From: JAWLBM01 sp041687675
GTDB lineage: Bacteria; Pseudomonadota; Alphaproteobacteria; Rhizobiales; Pleomorphomonadaceae
NCBI GenBank assembly: GCA_041687675.1
Contig: JAWLBM010000008.1
Coordinates: 66,612 to 130,611 of the forward strand
Length of the DNA: 64,000 nucleotides
Direction: 5' to 3'
Numbering within the stretch: the first letter of the stretch is position 1; each line of letters begins with the position of its first letter. Below, piece after piece: positions 57,838-64,000 of this stretch. The translations under genes were made by a program, and so were the position numbers. The notes under the pieces are model-generated. The model searched no databases. It was not told where the DNA came from and saw nothing but the letters and a program-made list of their open reading frames with translations.

Positions 57838-60284
57838 CCGCCCCCACCGTCCCGAGCCACGCCGAGGTCGTCGTCATCGGCGGCGGCATCATCGGCTGCT
57901 CCACGGCCTACCACCTCGCCCGCGACCACAAGGCGGACGTGCTGCTCCTGGAGAGCGGCACGCTCACCAACGGCTCGACCTGGCACGCCGCCGGCCTCGT
58001 CGGCCAGCTGCGCACCTCGGCCTCGATCACCCGGCTCCTCAAATACTCCGTCGAGCTCTACGCACGGCTCGAGGCGGAGACCGGGCTCGCCACCGGCTGG
58101 AAGCAGAACGGGGGCCTCCGCCTCGCCTGCAACGAGGACCGCTGGATCGAGATCAAGCGCCAGGCCACCACGGCGAAGAGCTTCGGCCTCGAGATGCACC
58201 TCCTGTCGCCCGGGGAGGCGCAGGACCTCTGGCCGCTGATGGACGCCTCCGACCTCGTCGGCGCCGCCTTCCTGCCGACCGACGGCCAGGCGAGCCCGTC
58301 CGACATCACCCAGTCGCTGGCGAGGGGCGCCCGCATGCACGGAGCCCGCATCGCCGAGCGGGTCGCCGTCACCGGCTTCGAGGTGGAGCGCGGGCGGGTG
58401 AGGGCGGTGCTGACCACCGCCGGGCGGATCGGCTGCGACAAGGTCGTCATCGCCGCCGGCATGTGGTCGAAGGCGATCGGCCGGATGGCCGGGGTGTCGG
58501 TGCCGCTGCAGCCGGTGCAGCACCAGTACATCCTCACCGAGGCGATACCCGGGGTCACCGCCGACCTGCCGACGCTGCGCGACCCGGACCGCCTCATCTA
58601 CTTCAAGGAGGAGGTCGGCGGCCTCTCCATGGGCGGCTACGAGACCAACCCGATCGCATGGGCGAGCGACGGGCTGCCGGAGCACTTCGAGTTCCAGCTC
58701 CTCGAGGAGAACTGGGACCATTTCGAGCCGCACATGATCCAGGCGATCGAGCGCGTGCCGGCGCTGGCGGAGGCCGGCGTCAAGCAGATGATCAACGGCC
58801 CGGAGAGCTTCACGCCGGACGGCAACTTCATGCTCGGCGAGGCGCCGGAGGTGAAGGGCATCTTCGTCGGCTGCGGCTTCAACGCCTTCGGCATCGCCTC
58901 GGCCGGCGGAGCCGGCTGGGCGCTGGCCAACTGGGTCACCGCCGGCGAGCAGCCGATGGACCTGTGGGTGGTCGACATCCGCCGCTTCTCCGCCCTCCAC
59001 CGCGACGACGCCTGGACCTGCGAGCGCACGCTGGAGGCCTATGGCAAGCACTACGCCATCGCCTGGCCGCACGACGAGTACGAGAGCGCCCGGCCGCGCA
59101 TCGTCTCGCCGCTCTACGAGCGGCTGAAGGCGCGGCGGGCGGTGTTCGGCTCCAAGCTCGGCTGGGAGCGGCCGAACTGGTTCGCGCCCGAGGACGTCGA
59201 GCCGCGGGACGTGCCGTCGCAGGGCCGGGCCAACTGGTTCGGCCCGGTCGGCGAGGAGCACCGGGCCTGCCGCGAGAGCGTGGTGCTGTTCGACCAGTCC
59301 TCCTTCGCCAAGTTCGAGCTCCGCGGCCGCGACGCCGCCGCGCGGCTCGAATGGATCGCGGCGAACCGGGTGGCGCGCGGGCCGGGGCGGCTCACCTACA
59401 CGCAGATGCTGAACTCGCGCGGCGGCATCGAGTGCGACCTCACCGTCGCCCAGCTGGCCGACGACCACTTCTACATCGTCACCGGCACCGGCTTCCGCAC
59501 CCACGACTGCGCCTGGATCCGCGACCACCTCGGCGACGGCGGCGACGTCTCCCTCGAGGACGTCACCGAGGCCTGGGGCACGCTGTCGCTGATGGGACCG
59601 CGGGCGCGGGACGTCCTCTCGGCGGTGACGGACGCCGACATGTCCAACGAGGCCGCGCCCTTCGGCTCCGTCCGCGAGATCGTGATCGCCGGCCGCCGCG
59701 TGCGGGCGCTCAGGGTCACCTATGTGGGCGAGCTCGGCTGGGAGCTGCACGTTCCGCTCGACGACACCGGCGAGGTGTTCGACGCGCTCGTGGCCGCCGG
59801 TGCGCCGCACGGCCTGCGGCCGGCCGGCTACCGGGCGATCGAGTCGCTGCGGCTGGAGAAGGGCTACCGCGCCTGGGGCTCGGACATCACCCCGGGCGAC
59901 AGCCCGATCGAGGCCGGCCTCGGCTGGGCGGTGAAGCTGAAGTCCAACCTCCCCTTCATGGGCCGCGACGCCTCCGCCGCGATCGCCGCGGCGCCTTTGA
60001 AGAAGAAGCTCTTCGGCTTCACCGTCGCCGACCCGGAGGCGGTGCTGGTCGGCCGCGAGACGATTCTCAGGAACGGCGAGCCGGTCGGCTATCTCGCCAG
60101 CGGCGGCTGGGGCTACACCGTGGGCGCCGCCATCGGCTACGGCTATCTCCGCCGGGAGGACGGCGTCTCCGACGACTGGGTCGCCGGCGGCAGCTACGCG
60201 CTCGACATCGCCAGCCGCATCTTCCCGGCCGAAATCCACGACAAGCCGCTCCATGATCCGGCGATGAGCCGGGTGAAGGCCTGA
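57834..60284 (+). CDS. Sarcosine/dimethylglycine dehydrogenase-like flavoprotein (first)
   Basis: An 816-residue two-domain flavoenzyme. The N-terminal FAD domain has GGGIIG (residues 16-21) and NGSTWHAAGLVG with H51, the residue that carries covalent FAD in dimethylglycine dehydrogenase. The C-terminal half is a GcvT-type folate-binding domain (SSFAKFELRGRDAAARLEW, TYTQMLNSRGGIECDLTV, GYRAIESLRLEKGYRAWGSDI). It would oxidatively demethylate an N-methyl amine and pass formaldehyde to tetrahydrofolate. Its start overlaps the kinase-like gene by 4 nt. Confidence 0.88.
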   Translation: MTAPTVPSHAEVVVIGGGIIGCSTAYHLARDHKADVLLLESGTLTNGSTWHAAGLVGQLRTSASITRLLKYSVELYARLEAETGLATGWKQNGGLRLACNEDRWIEIKRQATTAKSFGLEMHLLSPGEAQDLWPLMDASDLVGAAFLPTDGQASPSDITQSLARGARMHGARIAERVAVTGFEVERGRVRAVLTTAGRIGCDKVVIAAGMWSKAIGRMAGVSVPLQPVQHQYILTEAIPGVTADLPTLRDPDRLIYFKEEVGGLSMGGYETNPIAWASDGLPEHFEFQLLEENWDHFEPHMIQAIERVPALAEAGVKQMINGPESFTPDGNFMLGEAPEVKGIFVGCGFNAFGIASAGGAGWALANWVTAGEQPMDLWVVDIRRFSALHRDDAWTCERTLEAYGKHYAIAWPHDEYESARPRIVSPLYERLKARRAVFGSKLGWERPNWFAPEDVEPRDVPSQGRANWFGPVGEEHRACRESVVLFDQSSFAKFELRGRDAAARLEWIAANRVARGPGRLTYTQMLNSRGGIECDLTVAQLADDHFYIVTGTGFRTHDCAWIRDHLGDGGDVSLEDVTEAWGTLSLMGPRARDVLSAVTDADMSNEAAPFGSVREIVIAGRRVRALRVTYVGELGWELHVPLDDTGEVFDALVAAGAPHGLRPAGYRAIESLRLEKGYRAWGSDITPGDSPIEAGLGWAVKLKSNLPFMGRDASAAIAAAPLKKKLFGFTVADPEAVLVGRETILRNGEPVGYLASGGWGYTVGAAIGYGYLRREDGVSDDWVAGGSYALDIASRIFPAEIHDKPLHDPAMSRVKA

Positions 60285-60296
60285 GGGGGACCCGCC

Positions 60297-62714
60297 ATGG
60301 CCTTCGCCGCCACCGAGCACGCCCGCATCGTCGTCATCGGCGGCGGCGCCATCGGCACCGCGCTCGCCTACGCCCTCACCCGCCGCGGCGAGCGCGACGT
60401 GCTCGTCCTCGAGAAGGCGCAGCTGACCCACGGCTGCACCTGGCACGCGGCGGGCCTCGTCGGCCAGCTCCGCACCAAGGCGAACCTCACCCGGCTGATG
60501 CAGGCCTCCGTCGCCGTCTTCGACCGGCTCGAGGCGGAGACCGGCCAGGCGGTGGACTGGAAGCGCGTCGGCTCGCTCCGCCTCGCCTCCTCCGAGGCGC
60601 GCTGGGCGGAGATCCGCCGGACGATGACCATCGCCCGCGGCTTCGGCTTCGAGGCCCATGCGCTCTCGGCGCAGGAGGCGGCGGAGATGTTCCCCTTCAT
60701 CACCGGGGACGGCATCGTCGGCGCCGCCTTCATCCCCTCCGACGGCTATGTCGATCCCTATTCGCTGACGATGGCCTACGCCCGCGGCGCGCGGGCCGGC
60801 GGCGCGCGCATCCGCGAGGGCGTGCTCGTCACCGACATCGTCGTCGTGAACGGCCGGGTCGCCGGCGTCGTGACCGACCACGGCGCCGTCGGCTGCGACA
60901 TCCTCGTCAACTGCGCCGGGCTCTGGGCGCGGCGGGTCGGCGAGATGGCGGGCCTGTCGCTGCCGGCGGGCGTCGTCGAGCACCAGTATTTCGTCACCGA
61001 GCAGACGCTCGACCTCTCCCCCGCGATCCCGACCCTGCGCGACCCCGACCGGCTGTTCTACCTCAAGCCCGACGTGCGCTCCTTCGCCATCGGCGGCTGG
61101 GAGGAGGGCGCGCCGGAGTGCTGGAGCTCCCGCCCGCCCTTCGACTTCGGCCGCCAGCTGTTCCCGCCGGACATGGACCGGCTCGCCCTCTTCGCCGAGC
61201 CCGCCGCCGAGCGCATCCCGGTGCTGAACGAGACCGGCATCCGCACGATCATCAACGGCCCGATCCCGGTCTCGGCCGACGGCGAGCCGATCATGGGCGC
61301 GGTGCCGGGGATCGCCAACCTCTTCGTCTCCTGCGGCTTCACCGCCGGCATCGCAGCCTCGGGCGGCGCCGGCGAGGCGATGGCGGCCTGGATCCTCGAC
61401 GGCGACCCGGGGATGGACCTCTGGCCCTTCGACGTCCGCCGCTTCGGCCCGCACCACGGCGCCTCCCGCCACCTCGGCGAGCGGGCGCGGCACGCCTATG
61501 CCGGCTACTACAAGCTCCACTTCCCGGGCGAGGAGACCGGCGTCGGCAGGGGCCTGCGCCGCAGCCCGGTGCACGCCCACCTCGCCGCGGCCGGCGCCGT
61601 CTTCGGCTCCCGCTTCGGCTGGGAGCGGGCCAACTGGTTCGCCCGCCCGGGCGACCCGGTCGAGCCGCCGACCTTCGAGGGCCGGCCGCCCGGCTTTGCC
61701 GCCGTCGCCCGCGAGGTCGCGGCGATCCGCGGCGGCGTAGCGCTCATCGACCAGACCTCCTTCGCCAAGTTCCGCGTCGCCGGCCCTGGCGCCTTCGAGG
61801 CCCTGCAGCGGCTGGTCGCCAACGACCTCTCGGGCGGGCCGGGCAGGGTCACCTACACCCAGGTCCTCAACGGGCGCGGCGGCATCGAGGCGGACCTGAC
61901 GGTACTGAACCCGGAGGAGGGCGTCTTCCACGTCGTCACCGGCTCCGGCTTCGGCGTCCGCGACGGCGCGACCCTCGCCGCCGGGCTGCCGGCGGACGGC
62001 TCGGTGCGGATCGAGGAGGTGACCGGCGCCTTCGCCGTCCTCAACCTCTGCGGCCCGAACGCCCGGGAGGTGCTGCAGTCCGTCTCGCCCGACGACCTTT
62101 CCAACGCGGCCTTCCCCTTCCTCGCCTGCCGGCCGATCGAGGTGGGCGACGCGCGGGTGGTGGCGAGCCGCATCGGCTATGTCGGCGAACTCGGCTACGA
62201 GCTGATGATCCCGCAGGAGTTCGCGCCCCATGTCTACGAGACGCTGAAGTCCGCCGGCGCGCCCCACGGGATCGTCGACGCCGGCTACCGGGCGATCGAC
62301 AGCTGCCGGCTGGAGAAGGGCTACCTCTACTGGAGCGCCGACATCGGCCCGGACGACGACCCCTACGAGGCCGGCCTCGGCTTCTGCGTCAAGCCCGGCA
62401 AGGGGCCGTTCCAGGGCCGCGAGGCGGTGCTCGCCCGCAAGGCCGCCCGGCGGCGCCGGCTGGTCTCCTTCGCCGTCGACGGCTTTGCGCCGCTGATGGG
62501 CGGCGAGGCGATCCTCGCCGACGGGCGGGTGGTCGGCTCCACCACCAGCGGCGGCCACGGCCACCACCTCGGCCGCTCGATCGCCTTCGGCTATGGTCCT
62601 CCCGAGGGGCTGGAGGGCGCGCGGATCGAGCTCGAGGCCTTCGGGCGGCGCCACCCGGCGGTGGTCGGGCCACGATGCCTCTACGATCCGCGCAACGAGC
62701 GGCTGAAGAGCTGA
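60297..62714 (+). CDS. Sarcosine/dimethylglycine dehydrogenase-like flavoprotein (second)
   Basis: An 805-residue paralog of the preceding protein with the same architecture: GGGAIG (15-20), HGCTWHAAGLVG with H50 as FAD attachment, and the folate domain (TSFAKFRVAGPGAFEAL, TYTQVLNGRGGIEADLTV, GYRAIDSCRLEKGYLYWSADI). The two differ throughout, so the duplication is old and each probably takes a different step, for example dimethylglycine then sarcosine. It starts 12 nt after the first copy. Confidence 0.88.
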   Translation: MAFAATEHARIVVIGGGAIGTALAYALTRRGERDVLVLEKAQLTHGCTWHAAGLVGQLRTKANLTRLMQASVAVFDRLEAETGQAVDWKRVGSLRLASSEARWAEIRRTMTIARGFGFEAHALSAQEAAEMFPFITGDGIVGAAFIPSDGYVDPYSLTMAYARGARAGGARIREGVLVTDIVVVNGRVAGVVTDHGAVGCDILVNCAGLWARRVGEMAGLSLPAGVVEHQYFVTEQTLDLSPAIPTLRDPDRLFYLKPDVRSFAIGGWEEGAPECWSSRPPFDFGRQLFPPDMDRLALFAEPAAERIPVLNETGIRTIINGPIPVSADGEPIMGAVPGIANLFVSCGFTAGIAASGGAGEAMAAWILDGDPGMDLWPFDVRRFGPHHGASRHLGERARHAYAGYYKLHFPGEETGVGRGLRRSPVHAHLAAAGAVFGSRFGWERANWFARPGDPVEPPTFEGRPPGFAAVAREVAAIRGGVALIDQTSFAKFRVAGPGAFEALQRLVANDLSGGPGRVTYTQVLNGRGGIEADLTVLNPEEGVFHVVTGSGFGVRDGATLAAGLPADGSVRIEEVTGAFAVLNLCGPNAREVLQSVSPDDLSNAAFPFLACRPIEVGDARVVASRIGYVGELGYELMIPQEFAPHVYETLKSAGAPHGIVDAGYRAIDSCRLEKGYLYWSADIGPDDDPYEAGLGFCVKPGKGPFQGREAVLARKAARRRRLVSFAVDGFAPLMGGEAILADGRVVGSTTSGGHGHHLGRSIAFGYGPPEGLEGARIELEAFGRRHPAVVGPRCLYDPRNERLKS

Positions 62715-62725
62715 GGGAGATGGCG

Positions 62726-63664
62726 ATGCCGGATGGAGCCGAGAGGACGGAGGCGCTGGCGGCGCTCTCCACGGTGCCCGCCTTCGCGGACCGGGACCTC
62801 GCCTTCGCGGACGTGGCCCGGCTCGGCGGCCTCACCAACCGGGTCTTCCGCATCGACCTCGGCGACGAGACGGTGGTGCTCCGCCTGCCCGGCGCCGGCA
62901 CCGAGGAGTATATCGACCGGGGCCGCGAGGCGGAAATGGCGCGGCTCGCCGCCGAGGCCGGAGTCTCGCCGGCGCTCGTCCACGCCGATCCCGCAAGCGG
63001 GGTGATGGTGACCCGCTTCCTCGACGGCACCGCGACGATGACGCCGGAGACCTTCCGCTCCGAGGCCGGCGCCGCCGCCCGGGCCGGCGAGGTGTTCCGG
63101 CGGCTGCACGGGAGCGGCAGGGTGTTCCCCGGCCGCTTCGAGCTGTTCGCCATGATCGACGACTACCTCGGCATCCTCGCCCCGAAGACGGTGGCGCTGC
63201 CGGAGGGGTACCACGACGTCCTCGCCGAAGCGGAGGACGTCAAGGCCGCCCTCGCCGCCCGGCCGCTGCCGCTGGCGCCCTGCCACTGCGACCCGCTCTG
63301 CGAGAACTTCCTCGACGACGGCGCCCGCATGTGGCTGGTCGACTGGGAATACGCCGGCATGAACGACCCGATGTGGGACCTCGGCGACCTCTCCGTCGAG
63401 GCCGGCTTCGGCGAGGCCGAGGACGAGGCCATGCTCGCCGCCTATTTCCCCGCCGGGCCGACGGCGGCCGAGCGCGGGCGGATGGTGATCTACAAGGCGA
63501 TGTGCGACCTGCTGTGGACGCTCTGGGGCCTCATCCAGCACGCCAGCGGCAACCCGGCGGACGACTTCGACGCCTACGCCCGCACCCGCTTCGCCCGCTG
63601 CCGCGCGCTGATGCGGACGCCCGGATTCCGCGGTCACCTGGAGGCGGTGGCGCGGGGCCTCTAG
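62726..63664 (+). CDS. Choline-kinase / aminoglycoside-phosphotransferase-like protein (second)
   Basis: A 312-residue member of the same fold as the gene at 56959-57837. It has RLGGLTNRVFRIDLG, a Brenner motif PCHCDPLCENFLDDG (H-x-D-x4-N form) and LVDWEYAGMNDPMWDLGDLS, which closely follows the LicA pattern. The ATG at 62726 is preferred to one 6 nt upstream because GGGAG is 7 nt before it. It ends the operon. Two kinase-like proteins in one amine-demethylation operon is unexplained. Confidence 0.82.
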   Translation: MPDGAERTEALAALSTVPAFADRDLAFADVARLGGLTNRVFRIDLGDETVVLRLPGAGTEEYIDRGREAEMARLAAEAGVSPALVHADPASGVMVTRFLDGTATMTPETFRSEAGAAARAGEVFRRLHGSGRVFPGRFELFAMIDDYLGILAPKTVALPEGYHDVLAEAEDVKAALAARPLPLAPCHCDPLCENFLDDGARMWLVDWEYAGMNDPMWDLGDLSVEAGFGEAEDEAMLAAYFPAGPTAAERGRMVIYKAMCDLLWTLWGLIQHASGNPADDFDAYARTRFARCRALMRTPGFRGHLEAVARGL

Positions 63665-64000
63665 CACCCGGCGCCCAGGTCTCCGAATCCAAATTTGGCA
63701 GGGTAGGTGGCCGAGGAGGCTTGCGAGGCAGTGATCGCACCATCGCCACCCTCTCGCCTGCCCTCACCTCCCCGCATCGTCACCCCGGCGAAAGCCGGGG
63801 TCCAGCGCCCGGCCGGGTCGCGGGCGGCGGGCGCGGCTGGATCCCGACTTTCGTCGGGATGACGGGGAGGCGGGGTCCGGCGGGGACGCCCCGCGGCGGC
63901 ATGGATCCCTGTGTGTCGATTCTGTGCGAAGGTGTTGGCGGGCGGGAGATCGCTGGATCCCTGGTCTTCGAGACCGAAAGTCGGTCACGATCCCCGCCCG
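63665..64000. other. Gene-free right edge
   Basis: This 336-nt stretch after the last operon gene contains the dispersed inverted repeat at 63778-63864 and a loose inverted segment (GGCAGGGTAGGTGG near 63700 against CCACCCTCTCGCCTGCC). I find no convincing gene in it. Confidence 0.6.
63778..63864. repeat. Alphaproteobacterial dispersed inverted-repeat element
   Basis: The 29-nt arms at 63778-63806 and 63836-63864 match as inverted copies at 24 or more positions and themselves contain small hairpins (CCCCGGCGAAAGCCGGGG and CCCGACTTTCGTCGGG). This composite is a familiar interspersed repeat of alphaproteobacterial genomes; translated it gives the DPGFRRxDD phrase often misread as a protein. 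Confidence 0.75.

Noticed and set aside
57795..62654. Very long open frame (about 1600 codons) on the minus strand
   Set aside because: It is the mirror of the two flavoprotein genes in GC-rich DNA. The product is Arg/Gly/Asp/Val-rich without domains, while the plus strand has clear motifs.
63764..63988. 74-codon minus-strand frame ending DPGFRRGDD
   Set aside because: This is the translation of the known dispersed inverted repeat, a common false gene.

Overview
The window is very GC-rich, densely packed chromosomal DNA. It most likely comes from an alphaproteobacterium of the Hyphomicrobiales (Rhizobiales) type. The evidence is the gene repertoire (TrxC next to a Blh-type MBL hydrolase, host-attachment protein, DUF2293, DUF3008, UPF0303, hisF-hisE-coaA order), several paralogous Crp/Fnr regulators, Shine-Dalgarno sites of the GGAGG type, frequent GTG and TTG starts, and at the right edge the inverted dispersed repeat that reads DPGFRRxDD when translated. 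I see no rRNA, tRNA, CRISPR array, prophage or insertion sequence.

Layout. 1-4.3 kb: a DUF1800 gene cut by the left edge, a panE-like reductase with an SLC13-type permease, and a small ABM-fold protein, all on the minus strand. 4.5-14.3 kb: a small cytochrome c behind a near-perfect FNR/FixK box, a secreted ClpP-fold protein, nth and DUF2244 (divergent), an AraC-MGMT repair protein, hrpB, an SDR, then a sulfur/redox locus (trxC and blh on minus, OsmC and TauE on plus) around a BigR-box-like palindrome. 14.5-24.1 kb: a stress block with a Crp/Fnr regulator, host-attachment protein, Hsp20, PAS-CBS-BON protein, aldo/keto reductase, DUF3008 and a topoisomerase IB / phospholipase D-VTT / EEP phosphatase operon. 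24.2-34.4 kb: hisF-hisE-coaA, two LysR regulators, a sulfotransferase, a TPR lipoprotein, an M17 aminopeptidase, and a PilZ plus HD-GYP pair. 34.5-39.7 kb: a tightly coupled five-gene operon acsA - E1alpha - E1beta - E2 - acyl carrier protein, followed by a convergent second Crp/Fnr regulator. 40.9-49.4 kb: DUF2293 and GNAT, a small secreted peptide, ilvD, a saccharopine-dehydrogenase-like enzyme, UPF0303, and a large OmpA-domain protein with a Gln/Glu/Arg repeat rod. 49.4-51.7 kb: a MarR-regulated quinone/thiol-stress cluster (GNAT, MarR, MhqO-like, MhqD-like). 51.7-63.7 kb: a DeoR regulator divergent from a choline/betaine-type uptake and catabolic operon (choX, choV, double-length permease, kinase-like protein, two sarcosine/dimethylglycine-dehydrogenase-like flavoproteins, second kinase-like protein). 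The last 0.34 kb holds the dispersed repeat.

How the parts fit. Three FNR/FixK-type boxes stand 58-65 nt before start codons (cytochrome c, PAS-CBS-BON protein, acsA operon), suggesting one low-oxygen regulon across the window. The 52.8-63.7 kb operon plausibly imports a methylated amine and demethylates it stepwise to feed one-carbon units to folate; the two kinase-like proteins bracketing the dehydrogenases are the unexplained part. The acsA-E1-E2-ACP operon could make acyl-CoA either from an acid or from a 2-oxoacid, and its dedicated ACP suggests an acyl group handed to a carrier. An 18-bp two-repeat element is shared exactly by the regions upstream of the small secreted peptide and the OmpA-like gene, pointing to a common envelope-stress regulator. 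All functional statements are from reading the sequence; no database search was run.
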